Source: Artemisia argyi
Lineage: Eukaryota; Streptophyta; Magnoliopsida; Asterales; Asteraceae
Assembly (NCBI GenBank): GCA_030686995.1
Contig: CM060704.1
Location: 121,002,042-121,066,041, forward strand
Reading direction: 5' to 3'
Length of the DNA stretch: 64,000 bases
Part shown: positions 45,935 through 58,534 of the stretch, in pieces
Layout of the letters: each line of letters opens with the position of its first letter
Numbering within the stretch: the first letter of the stretch is position 1
Notes under the pieces: generated by a model
The model's database searches: none
Seen by the model: only the letters and a program-made list of their open reading frames with translations
What the model was told of the DNA's origin: nothing
Translations under genes and position numbers: made by a program

Positions 45935-46264
45935 TAGGGATGAGCACGGTACTGGTCCCGTATCGATCCCGTACCAAATTAATGGTACTGATTTTTTCTC
46001 GAGTATAAATTAGTGGTACCGGTACCGGTACCGGTACCGTACCGAACGAGATTCGGATACGGGTACCGGTATCGGTACCGGAAAATCGGGTTTTCCCTTT
46101 TTTTTTGGAACTTCCCGATTTGGTACCGGTCTCGTACCAAATCAGTGGTCCCATTTTTTTCACCTTATTTCGTAGTCCCAATACCGTACGGTATATCAGG
46201 ATCGGTACCATTTCGATACGGTATCGGTACGGTTCTGAGATTCGGGTCGAAATGCTCATCCTTG
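45935..46264. mobile_element. MITE with AGGGATGAGCA termini and GGTACC repeats
   Basis: About 330 bp. Termini AGGGATGAGCA and TGCTCATCCTT (10 of 11). Flanks TCCGTAG and TCTATAG are a possible decayed duplication. The interior is built from GGTACCG units in both orientations, with a (GGTACC)4 core at 46016-46039, so the transcript would fold strongly. The open frames through it are low-complexity artefacts. Confidence 0.65.
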
Positions 46265-47030
46265 TCTATAGTAAAATTAATTTGACGAGCCTTCGAAAAA
46301 TTAAAATTTCCCTCTACACATTTTCATTAGTCCCGCCCAACGTTTCACCAAAATTAAATTGTCCCTCCATTGCTATCTCTTGCTATCTCGGATCTTAGAT
46401 CTCACATTTCACATCCTCAGAGTTATCTTCATTCATCTAACTATAGGATGATATTATCCCCCTAAAATTGTTATCTTAATTAATCTCATCTAAAATCCTA
46501 TATGTCTCTGTGGTCAACCAGAAACATCCACCAATTGTCATCAGTCGGATCATCCCCACCAATTTCAAGTTCATTTTTTTTCACAAATAAGGTACTTTAT
46601 TGTATTATATATTCAATTTGGTCATCAATTGAAAGTGTACATGTGCTAGCTTTGTGATTTTCTAAATTAGGATTTGTGTGACCCTAAATTTAAATAAACA
46701 ATCAACATCATTTTTCCTACCATAGAAGTAAAATACGTCTTGATAATATGTTATAATTGTTAATTTATTCTTAGTTTTCAATATCAATAATTGTATTTGT
46801 TATAGATACTATGGTAGCTAGCTTGTTTGGTTGAATATTAATTGCGTATACTTTGGCCATCTTTAGAAGAATAACCCAAGTAACATGACGTTTTGGTTTT
46901 TTATATGTAATTGTATGGCAGTAAGTTGTCTTAAGATTGAAATGATTTTTTATTTTTCGAATTTGGGCAGTAAGTTGTCTTAAGGTTGTTTTGACAAGCT
47001 TGACTAAGGAACCTTTTAATAATGTAAAAT
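46265..47030. other. Unassigned stretch next to the Tat break
   Basis: No recognisable gene. A small direct repeat GGCAGTAAGTTGTCTTAAG occurs at about 46917 and 46967. Confidence 0.4.
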
Positions 47031-47182
47031 TGAAGCGAAGTGTTGTGTGATGTTCAATTGTGTGCATATTATCAAGGCGCGCTTTTATTCCTTCGCCTAG
47101 ACTGCGATTCGCGTTCAACCAATCCATTGGTTTGTGGGTGTTTCACTGAAGCGAAGTATTGTGTGATGTTCAATTGTGTGCA
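47031..47182. repeat. 36-bp direct duplication at the integrase break
   Basis: 47031-47066 repeats 47147-47182 (TGAAGCGAAGT...TGTGTGCA) with one mismatch. The right copy is part of the integrase; the left copy sits exactly where integrase homology ends. Confidence 0.75.
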
Positions 47183-49354
47183 CCAATCTTTGAATGGGTT
47201 ATCGCAGAATTGTTTTCCATTATCTAAGATAATTTCCCCAGGTAGTCCGAAGCGACACACAATATTGTCTCATACGAAGCGCTTTACCTGGTTGCCAGTG
47301 ATGCTCACCACTGCTTTTGCCTCAATCCATTTTGTAAAATAGTCTATGGCTACGATGAGAAATTTCAGCCCACCCGCTGCAACTGGGAAAGGGCCTGCGA
47401 TGTCGATGCCCCATTTATAGAATGGTCATGGTGAGGTAATGGGGGTTAACTCTTGTTGTGGTTGGCGCGGAATTGGCCTGTGGACTTGGCAATTCCTGCA
47501 TTTCTTTATCATATCTCGCGCGTCGCGGTGCATAGTAGGCCAATAATATCCTGATCGCAGGGCGCGCGCCACTACGGACCGTGGTCCTGAGTGCATGCTA
47601 CATGATCCCGAGTGAATTTCTCGAAGTACATAATCTGCTTGAAGAAGTCCAACGCATCGGAGCCAAGGTTGTAAGAATGAACGTCGATATAGGATGCCAT
47701 CTCGGAGTTCAAATCGTTGCGCTGTGCGCCGCACTCTTCGAGGATCCTTCTGATCGTGTGGTAAGATTCCTTTGCTTATAAAATCAATGATAGGTTTCAT
47801 CCACGTGGGGTCCTGTTCCTCTATCACCGTGGATACTTCCATCTCCAAGATTGATTTATTTTTTAAAGTTTCTACCAATACCTGTTTTGATAGGTGCGCG
47901 AAGCTTGTAGATGCGATCTTGCTAAGCGCATCAGCTTTCCTGTTGTCTCCTCTAGGTACTTGTTTGATTGTGAACCTATCAAAGCTCTAAATTAAGGACT
48001 TGGTTTTTTCAAGGTATTAGATCATGTGTTCATCTTTGGCTTCATATTCACCTAGCGCGTGGTTAGCTACTAGCCTGGAATCCACATTTGCCTCTAGGTT
48101 GCGTACACCTATTTGAATTGCAATACGTAGTCTAGCGAGTAGGGCTTCGTATTCTGCCTCATTGTTTGTAGCTGTGAATTCGAAGCGTAGTGCGTAGGTG
48201 AATTCTACCCCCTCTGGATTAGTAAGGATAAGGCCCGCGCATGATCCATCCACGCATGAGGATCCGTCTGTGAATAAAACACATGGTTCTTGTAACTCTG
48301 TCTTGCCTATTGAAGGTGGAGTATCATTATCTGGCATTTCGACAATAAAGTCAGCTAATATCTGCCCCTTGATTGCAGTACGTGGTCTATACGAGATGTT
48401 ATACTCACTTAACAACACACTCCACTTTTGTAGTCGTCCTGACGCGTCAGGTTTAGAGATAACTTGTTTGATGGGATGGTCTGTGATTACAGCTATTGGG
48501 TGCACCTGAAAGTATCTGCGCACTCTTTTAGCTGCGAATACTAGAGCTAGGACCAGCTTTTCCATAGCGCTGTAGTTAGTCTCTGTCTTTTTTAGTGTCT
48601 TGCTTACAAAATATATGGGCGTTTGGACGGAGTTCCTATCTGTCAATAGTACTGCGCTGACTGCTCCATGGGTTGCAGATAAGTACATGATCAACTCTTC
48701 CCCTGGTCGTGGTACGACAAGTTTGGGAAGTGATGCCAGATGCTGTTTTAGCTGTTGGAAGGCTTCCTCTGCTTCCTCAGTCCAACGAATGTCTCCCTTT
48801 TTTGTGCACTTCGTGAGTGTTTTTAAGAGAGGGAGTGATTTGTCCGCTGACTTGGATAAAAAACGGTTTAGCCCAGCTAGCTTTCCGTTTAATGATTGGA
48901 CTTCTTTTAGTGTGCGCGGTGAGAGGAGATCAATAACAGCTTTTTTTTTCTGGGCAAGGCTTGATGCCGTCAGGTTCGATTAAATACCCAAGGAACATGC
49001 CTTCTGTCGCGCCAAATGTGCACTTCTTGGGATTTAATTTAATGTTTATTTTTCCCAATGTTTTGAACGTTTCCTCGATGTCGCGCACCAATTCTTCCTC
49101 TGTGTGACTCTTGATGACAAGGTCATCAACGTAAACTTCCAAGTTGCGACCTACTTGTTTCTCAAAATCCATGTCCACTAATCGCTGGTATGTTGCGCCC
49201 GCGTTCTTTAGACCAAAAGGCATTTTTGTGTAGCAATAGACCCCTTGACTTGTGTGGAAGGCTGTTTTTTCTTCATCCTCCTCCGCCATCTGAATTTGAT
49301 GGTACCCTTTGTATGCATCTAGGAAGCATTTAAAGGGATATCCGCATAGGGATT
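47067..49354 (-). pseudogene. pol: Tat pol, distal part: RT C-terminal half, two RNase H domains, integrase
   Basis: Reading from 49354 down, RT continues after the nested element: CFLDAYKGYHQIQMAEEDEE, FGLKNAGATYQRLVD, the active site YVDDLVIKS near 49135, and FLGYLIEPDGI. After a frameshift near 48930 comes the retroviral-type RNase H (ETNYSAMEKLVLAL, ITDHPIKQV, YRPRTAIKGQILADFIVE), then a second, archaeal-type RNase H (LFTDGSSCVDGSCAGLIL, TNNEAEYEALLARLRIA), a Tat-clade mark. Integrase spans 47878-47067 with zinc region residues (CRNCQVHRP), WGIDIAGPF, LDNGKQFC and HPQTNGLVER, with stops and a frameshift. It ends at SLGEGIKARLD, where homology is lost at the 36-bp duplication. Confidence 0.88.
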
Positions 49355-50766
49355 TGATACGTGGGAATCGCACCAGGCTTTACCTCTCAAGGGATCTTGA
49401 CAAGCTTACAACCCCCACCAGGCAGTGTACCTGATCTTTGTAGTATAGTATAGTGACAAGTACCGGGGGATTGATCGTTCAGCTAGGAATAGTGTCGCTA
49501 GGATAAGAAAACCTAAATACTAGTTCTAAAGATGAGGGATGATTATTTTTGTATTTTTCATATTTTTTAGAAAGCAAGTAAAAATCTCGGGTTTGAAGGA
49601 TTTGGGCGGAATTAGTTGCTAGTCAACTAACCCAATACTAAAGATGCAATCAAAATAAAATACTAAAAATGAAAATAAACTAAATTATACTAAGGTTGTG
49701 AGCAATAAGTGGAGAAAATGTGTTTACTTAGATTTCACTACTTCCTAGATATCTTTTACACATTAATTACTTTTTATAGTTGCGTGGATGGCGGATTGTA
49801 TTCCTTAATACCATTCATGGGGTGGCGCACTTAATTCCCCAATCCTATGAGTGCCTACTTCACTCCTATGTCGAGCCGGCTAAAAAGGTCCTAACATGGG
49901 ATCATTAGAATTTACTCATGCATTAAATACAACCAATAAAACCTAGTGCACGTCAGTTTATGTTTCCTAAGACGTTCAAGCATGTTACCATTTGGAGATC
50001 TGCCAGTTTTCTTAAGCCTAACATCGAATTCATTCATCCAATACAACCATAAACAAGTAATCAACACATAATTAACATCTAGGTTTCATTATATCCAAGC
50101 AAACACAAGATAGATCTAGCCTAGCATGGTAGAATTAAGACAAGAACAAGATATAGACAACCAACACATAGACATATTGATTGAATTAAAAGAATACTTA
50201 TCTCAATTACACATGAAAGGGATCAAGGGCTGAGAACCCTTGAAAAATCTGTAAAATTCGTACCAAGTTCGTACTTAGGGTTTCTCCAAAACTTCTCTCT
50301 TTTTAATGTGAAAATTAGAAAACTATATATAGGAAATAGGGTCTGACGGCGTCAAGACAAAATCGGTGACGCCGTCATCCCGCCGCCAAAATACTTCTCG
50401 GACTGCCTTGATCTACTTTTGACCCCGTCATGTGTTATGTGTTTCTAGGCCATCATGCATTTTACTCTTGACGCCCTACCTTGTGACGCCGTCAATTCTG
50501 TACTGGGTCGTCATGGAAATTACTCTTGACGCCGTAAGAAATTCCTTCTTGACGCCGTCACCTACTGTTCCCAGCAAGGAAAATTAAGACTTTGGCGTTT
50601 TCTTCACTTTTATGCTCCAAAAACGTCCGAATTGCTTCCTTTTCCAGATTTCACTCCCAAAGTACCTAAAATCATAAAAGGAACGATTTAAGGCAATATT
50701 TGATCAAATAAATTCAATTCCGCGCTTAAATGACCCCCTAAAAGTGGTTCATTTTTCGCCTCATCA
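49355..50766 (-). repeat. 3' LTR of the non-autonomous Athila-family element
   Basis: On the plus strand TGATACGTGGGAATCGC to CGCCTCATCA. It contains the tRNA-Asp 5'-half segment (49436-49465), a telo-box (TTAGGGTTTCTCC at 50277), a TATA box (CTATATATAG near 50323) and the TGACGNCGTCA array (50344-50560). Confidence 0.95.
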
Positions 50767-51342
50767 TATACCCTTACACTTGAGATTTGCTTGTCCTCAA
50801 GCAAATGCGCTTTTATTCTACTCAAAATACAAGTTAGGGGTCATTTAACACTAATATAAAAGTAATTACAACAAATAATCGTTCCACTAAAGACCAAAGA
50901 TAAGCACGGAGGTCATACACTAGCACCTCACAAATAGTGTTTAGATACTCACATCTCTCGGGTGTAATAAAGTGTAAATTACAATATGGAAACGGAAGAT
51001 ATCTCTCACTACCTGTCATAGCAAAATAGATTACCATAGGCTTGGGAAAGGATCAAACCTCCACCACATGGCGTAAGCACCTAGGATAAACTATCAAAGA
51101 GGTCTTTTAAAGGGTTGTAACGTTAGGTGTAGGGATATGAAATACACGGTTTTGTTGGATAAAGGAAGTTTTACTGGTGGCGAGCTAACAATCTTGGTTA
51201 ATTACATGTACAATATGGCGTTGCTAAGCCAAGACTAGACTCGACTTAAGCTAATAAATCAAAAATAACAAAAATATAAAATGAACATAGAATGAAAAGG
51301 GATGGTAGTCCGTATGTTTTTTTTTTTTTTTTCTCTTTTCCT

Positions 51343-51373
<31 letters not shown>

Positions 51374-53179
51374 GACATACACTCTTACCCTACCATCCAA
51401 AATAATACATCATAGGGAATGAACATTCCCCTTACACTTGAATTTTTACATACTTTACAATAACTAATCTAATGACTCGAATTAAGAAAATCAAAACACT
51501 TGGAGCACTTTTAAGATTAACGTACATATGGGGGTAATATATGATGTTCTTCCCCATTACTCCATAAAATAAGTACTTTACCCATGAGTCCCAATCGTCC
51601 CAAAACAATATGTACAAGGATATGACTCGACTTAGCAACCATGTAATCAATTAGATAGTTAACTTAGGGTTTAACAAATAACAATAATGCACTAAAAATG
51701 AGCGCATACACGGAAGGCTAAGGCGATTTGGGTGTACATTTAAGTGGGGTGTAACAAATTCTTCCTTTAAGTAAGATGCTTAAAGTTAGAAATGAAAAGA
51801 TAGGCTCGGAGGGGTGTACTAGGGGTTTCGTGTACTAAAAATGAGTACAACGCTAAGGGTGTGGGAAAAATTAATTGACTTAACTAGCCAAGTAATATGA
51901 CTTAAATGGTCAAGTAATTATAATACGGGTTTAACAAAAGGGTGATCCTAATGCCTCTTATCATGTAGTAAATCCTACTACACGAATGTAGTCTCACTAG
52001 CGGTCTCGAGATGCATCACTAACGCAAGTTCTAGAATCTAAATGCTACCGGTACACTCATAAGCACTAATAGTAAATGCTTTTCCTATCCAATCTAAAGG
52101 CGAACCTCACATATTTGGGTGGAAAATTTTTTTGAATATACGGTTATGTGCTAGTCATACAATCTCCTATCCATGAGACGCTTGCTATGGTTGAAGTTTC
52201 ACTCCTAAATGTTGTAAAAAATTTTAAATTTGGCGCTAAAATTGCACTAACAAGTGTTTCTCATAGTTTTAGTACACATCTACTATCAAACAAACAAACT
52301 CAAGCGAAAGTGTACATGTAAGGTATCATCATTTTACCCTCCCCTTACACTTAGGATGAACATTGTCCCCAATGTTCAAGTAAAGAATGTAAAAGTGAAA
52401 TAAGTAAAACGAATGAAATCAAATACTCCCCTGATTCGCTCGGTATGGATAATAAGGTGGCCAGGTTAAATCTTCCTCCAAGAAAATGAACAATCAAAGC
52501 TTCCCTTTCAGAATATAAATCATCTTCTTGTCATACATAACCTGTAAATCCAAAAAAAAATTGACAAGACAACCTCGCATAAAATCGGCGGCAACCTATA
52601 TAAGTTACTAAATCCTAGAAATCAAAGTAAGATATAATGCTTGTGGAATGAAGTTTGCAGATTTCCTGGAGATTATAAAACTTAATAATTCACAAAAACC
52701 ATAAAACTCCGTTAGAAAAACAAAACTGGTAAAATTTCCAGATTTTTCACGTGACGCCGTCAGAAGTGACCTGCAGAAATTCTTATGTTAAGTTTCCGGA
52801 AAATTTCTGGAAAGACTTGGTCTTACTTCCTGGAAAATCCTGCAAAACTTCATTATGACTCGATACAAGCATTTGACTCTAACAAATACGAATATATATG
52901 TTCATTTAATATTGTGGAGAATCATGATCGGTTTGTTTCTTAAAAACATATTTGGGGTTTCCCCTTACACTTATCTTTTGCAAAAATACTTTTAGGTGGA
53001 GTTAAGACTAGGCCAAAACAACAAAGTAAAGTATTTCCACTATTTAATTGAGAAACATGATCTACCAACAATAAAAATAAAGCATGCATACGGAAGCAAA
53101 TAACAAACAATCAAAATAAAATCACACAAAGCATGGGTTGCCTCCCAAGAAGCGCTTTTCTTTATTTACGAGTCTTGTA
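50767..53179 (-). other. Internal non-coding region of the non-autonomous element
   Basis: It begins next to the LTR with AAGTGTAAGGGTATA on the minus strand, a weak purine tract. It holds T-rich runs at 51317-51332 and 51347-51373, and from about 52560 the conserved family spacer with one TGACGCCGTCA (52752-52762) and GGGTTGCCTCCCAAGAAGCG near 53136. No gene recognised. Confidence 0.7.
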
Positions 53180-54075
53180 GCTAGACTCAAGGTCATGGGT
53201 TAACGTGTATCGGTTATGCTCACATAACCGAGTGTGAGCCATCTAATAGTCGCCTCATCTTTCTTATAATCATCTCCTAACTCTAAGCATCCGTGATAGT
53301 ATCTTTTATTCTTTTCATGAGTATACTTAAGTCATTTTCTCTTATCATTCTCATTTAGCATTTCTATGGGTGGATACCTACTACACTTTTCCTTGGAAAA
53401 ATCCCTGAACCTAGGGTGTGTGCGGGGCATTTGGTAGACAAAATCTTCATCCCCATCTATGAGTTTTTCATCGAGGTTGGTCAACCGTTTGAAAGGTTTT
53501 CCAAACACAACTTAGGTCAACTTATCATCAATAAATTCTCCTAGATTCTCCATAACCATGAACTCAACAAGATAAACCAAGCTTCCTACAAACACATGCA
53601 ATGGTATTGCCCTAGCAATAATGTTTTCTCCTTTGTATTCTAACTCATCTACCATGATTTTATTATATTCATTACGCGAGATTATGTTCATTGGGAGAGA
53701 TGAGTTAAGTTAGGTGTTAAAGCTCTTAAATCCGATCTTACAAGGAAATTGCATGTTAAATGAACTATCACACTCAATCCTAGTTCTAGGGTCGACATAC
53801 CTAAGAGGGTTTATCTCCTCTTCCATCCTATTCTCATTAATCACATCACCGTCATCAAGATCCTCGTCGGAGTCTGAATAGTAAAAAGGACTAGCCCTAT
53901 GGTCATCATCATGATCAGACTCTTCTAACTCAGAATTATTGTCAAAGTGGTGGTTGGGTGAGAGGTTAGGTGGGTTCTCATTCTCAGCTAAAGGGAGTGG
54001 GGCAGGCATTTGGAAAATCCTACGACGAAAAACATGAATAACAGGAATCAAACGATCAATGTTATTGTTATCCAT
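53180..54075 (-). pseudogene. Acidic ORF with decayed protease-like tail
   Basis: The start codon at 54075 opens 121 intact codons: a short basic start (VIHVFRRRIF), then Pro/Asn-rich and acidic stretches (EESDHDDDHRASPFYYSDSD), ending with a stop at 53710. Beyond the stop, other frames carry recognisable pieces of the family's protease region, including VVFGKPFKRLTNLDEK and EDFVYQMP, with several stops down to about 53180. These correspond to FGKPFVEASKM and EIAYQMP in the outer element. The capsid domain is gone, so the ORF seems to be a gag-protease remnant reduced to its acidic start and tail. Confidence 0.6.
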
Positions 54076-54213
54076 CGAAATAGTTTACGAACAAAGGAAA
54101 CAAAGAAATAAGATAGACTAAAGAAAACCTAAAAAATAAAAATAAAATCTTACTAGAAAGGAATCTAGCAAGTAGACCTAATAAAAAGAGATTCTAACCT
54201 AGACAATAACTAT

Positions 54214-54231
54214 TCCCCGGCAGCGGCGCCA
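54214..54231 (-). other. Primer-binding site, tRNA-Asp type (non-autonomous element)
   Basis: The minus strand reads TGGCGCCGCTGCCGGGGA, 17 of 18 bases complementary to plant tRNA-Asp, six bases from the LTR. Confidence 0.88.
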
Positions 54232-54237
54232 AAAACT

Positions 54238-55648
54238 TGATACGTGGGAATCGCACCAGGCTTTACCTCTCAAGGGATCTTGACAAGCTTACAACCCCCA
54301 CCAGGCAGTGTACCTGATCGTTGTAGTATAGTATAGTGACAAGTACCGGGGGATTGATCGTTCAACTAGAAATAGTGTCGCTAGGATTAGAAAACCTAAA
54401 TACTAGTTCTAAAGATGAGGGATGATTATTTTTGTATTTTTATATTTTTTAGAAAGCAAGTAAAAATCTCGAGTTTGAAGGATTTGGGCGGAATTAGTTG
54501 CTAGTCAACTAACCCAATACTAAAGATGCAATCAAAATAAAATACTAAAAATGAAAATAAACTAAATTATACTAAGGTTGTGAGCAATAAGTGGAGAAAA
54601 TGTGTTTACTTAGATTTCACTACTCCCTAGATATCTTTTACACATTAATTACTTGTTATAGTTGCGTGGATGACGGATTGTATTCCTTAATACCATTCAT
54701 GGGGTGGCGCACTTAATTCCCCATTCCTATGAGTGCCTACTTCACTCCTATGTCGAGCCGACTAAGAAGCTCCTAACATGGTATCATTAGAATTTACTCA
54801 TGCATTAAATACAACCAATAAAACCTAGTGCACGTCAGTTCATGTTTCCTAAGACGTTCAAGCATGTTACCATTTGGAGATCTGCCAGTTTTCTTAAGCC
54901 TAACATCGAATTCATTCATCCAATACAACCATAAACAAGTAATCAACACATAATTATCATCTAGGTTTCATTAGATCCAAGCAAACACAAGATAGATCTA
55001 GCCTAGCATGGTAGAATTAAGACAAGAACAAGATATAGACAACCAACACATAGACATATTGATTGAATTAAAAGAATACTTATCTCAATTACACATGAAA
55101 GGGATCAAGGGCTGAGAACTCTTGAAAAACCTGTAAAATTCGTACCAAGTTCGTACTTAGGGTTTCTCCAAAACTTCTCTCTTTTTAATGTGAAAATTAG
55201 AAAACTATATATAGGAAATAGGGTCTGACGGCGTCAAGACAAAATCGGTGACGCCGTCATCTCGCCGCCAAAATACTTCTCGGACTGCCTTGATCTACTT
55301 TTGACGCCGTCATGTGTTATGTGTTTCCAGGTCGTCATGCATTTTACTCTTGACGCCCTACCTTGTAACGCCGTCAATTCTGTACTGGGTCATCATGGAA
55401 ATTACTCTTGACGCCGTCAGAAATTCATTCTTGACGCCGTCACCTACTGTTCCCAGCAAGGAAAATTAAGACTTTGGCGTTTTCTTCACTTTTATGCTCC
55501 AAAAACGTCCGAATTGCTTCCTTTTCCAAATTTCACTCCCAAAGTACCTAAAATCACAAAAGGAACGATTTAGGGCAATATTTGATCAAATAAATTCAAT
55601 TCCGGGCTTAAATGACCCCCTAAAAGTGGTTCATTTTTCGCCTCATCA
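54238..55648 (-). repeat. 5' LTR of the non-autonomous Athila-family element
   Basis: It contains the tRNA-Asp 5'-half segment (54319-54348), a TATA box at 55205-55214 and five perfect TGACGNCGTCA copies at 55226, 55249, 55312, 55409 and 55432, placed directly upstream of the TATA box in LTR sense. Confidence 0.95.
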
Positions 55649-58496
55649 GGATTCTATTTTCCAGTCAATTTCTGGTAGCGGGTAGCAGTCTTGTGGACAT
55701 GCTTTATTAAGATCAGTGAAGTCTACACACATTCTCCAATTGCCATCACTCTTTTTTACCATTACTGGGTTGGAAAGCCAGTTGTGGTAGTAGACTTCCC
55801 GCATGATGCCTGCGTCTACCAGTTTGTGCACTTCTTCCAAGATGGGTTTAGCGTGATCAGGAGCTTGACCGCGCTTTTTCTGTCGTATTGGAGGAAATCC
55901 TTGTCGGATTTGGAGTTTGTGCTCCGTGATAGAGCGTGGCACTCCGGTCATGTGCTTTGGTTCCCATGACTAAGGTTCTTTTGCAAGAGTGCGCACACAA
56001 CTGCTTTACCTTTGTCAGATAGGGATCCTCCAATCGATATTTGTTGATCTGGGTAATCAGGGTGAATGGCAACCTTTAGGTTTGGTATTTTTACTGCGCG
56101 CTGTTCTGTAACATTCTCCACCTCACTAGTTACCACGTTGCATTCTTTAGGTGGTACCGTGGTATTGTAAAGGGTGACAATCCCTCCTTCTACTGGAAAC
56201 TTGAGCATACCATGTGTTGTGGATGGTACAGCGCGCATGGATGATATTCCAGGTCTCCCAATGATGTCGTTGTACGGTGAAGGAGACTTGATTATCATGA
56301 AGTTGATCCAAGTTGCTGTAGAGTGTTGTCCATCGCCCACCACTACAAGTAAGCGTAATTGCCCCATAGGCCATATCTTTTCTCCTGTAAAGCCCGTCAG
56401 CGACGTTGTGGCCGGTATTAAAGCAGTGTTCATACAGAATATCTGCAGATGCTCCTCCATCGATATACATGCGGCGGATGTCATGTCCCCCAGTATGTAT
56501 CTCAATGGTCAGTGGCTCTATTACTGCGTTGTCCGCAGCTAGAGTGGGGAAGGATATCTCATTTTTTGAAGAGAACTTTTGACTGACTTTTTGCTTTGTC
56601 TTGCGTTGCCATGATTGTATCATGTAGATGATGTCCGCTTTATCTTTGGGAGGCTCTTTCTTGCCTCCATTCCTTTGCTTGTCCTTCCCTTCTTTAATGT
56701 TCTTTACGAGGTGATCCATTCTACCCTCCTTTACTAATTTGTCAATTAGTTGTCGTAGCTGGACACACTCGTTGGTTGTATGGCCCTTTTGGCCATGGTA
56801 TTCGCAGTATCCATTCCCTATACGCTTGTCCTCTGGGGTGCGCATTGGTGGAGGCTTTGGGAAGTTTGCGCCTTCTGTTACAAATATTTCCCTATGAATC
56901 TTTATGAGGGGGATATACTTGTCATTATCTCGTCCACTTCCCTGACTGCGATAATTCTTGTTGCGGTTGCTGCTCTGTTCATTGGATTGTCTCCTAGGCT
57001 GTTCTTGCTGCCTATAGTTTGAGTAGCCTTTTTTACTGTCCGCAGCAGCTGCTTCTCCTTGGATGAAGGATCTTGTGCGCTTCATTATTTCATCGAAGGT
57101 TTGGGGAACCTTGTCGTTTAACTTCCTAATGAGTTATGGGTTATTGATCCCATTCATGAACCCTGAAATTTTTAGGACTTCGGGACACGCCTTGACATGT
57201 ATACACTCATCTTTAAAGCGTTCCATATAAGCGCTGGTTGATTCCCCTTGACGTTGTTTTACTCTGGCTAGTTCAACAGGGTTTTCAGCGCACTTCTTTC
57301 TTTGGGTGAAGTTTAAGCGGAATGCTTTTCGCAACTCTTCAACCCGCCTATGCTCCTTCGTGGAAGCTTGCTAAACCAAGTGCGCGCATTCCCTACTAAT
57401 GTGGAGTTAAACATATGACACCACACAGGTTGTGACCAATTTTCGATAGTAGCAGCGGATTTGAAAATTTTTAGGTGGTCATCAGGATCACCCGTTACAT
57501 CATATGTTTTAACATTAGTGGGCATGCGCCTTTTCTTATGATCGGAGTAGTCGTTGATGCGTCGTGTAAATACATCAACTTTCTGGCGACGCCACGGAAG
57601 AGATATGTCTTCGTCTTCTTCCTCGCGACGTCTTCCTCTGGACTTCCAATGTCCTGTTTCTTTATCCTCGTTGTCTGAGGAGTCACTGGAGGATGGTTAA
57701 TCTCTTTTGCGGCGCTTGCGCCGGTTTTCCTCAGAGGAAGAGCTTGAGGGGCTTTCAGTTGGGGAAGTTCGCCTATCTAACCTGTCGTGAATTCTTCTGC
57801 TCCGAGACCTGGAGGAGCCTTCGCTTGGTGAATGTTGACGTCCAAGTCTGTCTTGGATCCTTCGACTACCAAGTCTAGAGTGAACATTGGTGCACCTCTC
57901 GCCATCCTCATATTCCTCATAGTATTGTGAGTCAGATACTGTACCAAGTCTATCATGGATATTGGTATGCCTTTCGTTATTTGCGCGCCCCCTCTTTGGT
58001 AGCGCGGTGGTGATGTTTCGCGTTCAGGACCAAAGTTGAGCCGGGCTTGCAGGCTCATACTAGACCTTCTCCTTGCCTCTTCTTGCATGAGGGCGGTTAG
58101 GGTTTCGTAATTTTGGGATACAAAATTACTTAGCGTTAAATCAGGCGCGTCCTCCTCCGCTGCAAGAATTTCTGCCTCGACATTAGGCGCCCTATCTCTG
58201 TTGGGTGCGCTAGGTGGCACAGTGTTGTCCACTATAGGTGCCGTTTGGTCAGGAGTATTGAAGAGAGTGCGCTGAAGTTCTTCAACGCTTGGGACCACCG
58301 TGGTGGTTTGAGTAGTCCTTATAGGCAATTATACCGCTGGGAGAGGTAGGGTTGGTCCCGTTTCTTGGTGACCAGGCGCACTGGTTGTTCCAGAGGTATG
58401 CCTAGAGGTTGAGTCTTGAGGGTTCTTCCTCTGGGGGTCACGACGTGTTTTTTCTAACTGCGGAGTCTGCTGGTTTGAGTTTTTGTTTTTCGTCAT
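55649..58496 (-). pseudogene. gag-pol: Tat gag, protease and N-terminal RT
   Basis: The first ATG is at 58496, 18 nt past the primer site; a TAA follows after 53 codons (about 58335) and the frame continues. An N-terminal gag part (58328-57777) leads to the capsid (about 57525-57134: YDVTGDPDDHLKIFKSAA, RQGESTSAYMERFKDECI) with stops and shifts. A knuckle-like CEYHGQKGHTTNEC (near 56800) follows, then a basic linker and the protease (MYIDGGASADILYEHCF near 56450). RT begins about 55951 (KPILEEVHKLVDAGIMREV, WRMCVDFTDLNKACPQDCYP) and is cut at 55648 by the nested element. Several frameshifts make it a pseudogene. Confidence 0.85.
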
Positions 58497-58514
58497 TCTA
58501 GTTCTTAGTGTAGG

Positions 58515-58532
58515 GTCCCATGGATGGCGCCA
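58515..58532 (-). other. Primer-binding site of the Tat element
   Basis: The minus strand reads TGGCGCCATCCATGGGAC, two bases from the LTR. TGGCGCC is typical, but I cannot name the tRNA from memory. Confidence 0.7.
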
Positions 58533-58534
58533 CT

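Larger units (their letters stand above)
49355..55648 (-). mobile_element. Non-autonomous Athila-family element
   Basis: 6,294 bp with LTRs of 1412 and 1411 bp and a perfect GGATT duplication (49350-49354 / 55649-55653). It interrupts the Tat RT between codons; both RT halves are otherwise continuous. The LTRs differ at roughly 32 positions by eye (about 2.2%), younger than the Tat host (3.3%). The 3.5-kb interior holds a tRNA-Asp primer site, an acidic ORF with a decayed protease-like tail, and non-coding DNA. It has no RT, RNase H or integrase. Confidence 0.95.
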
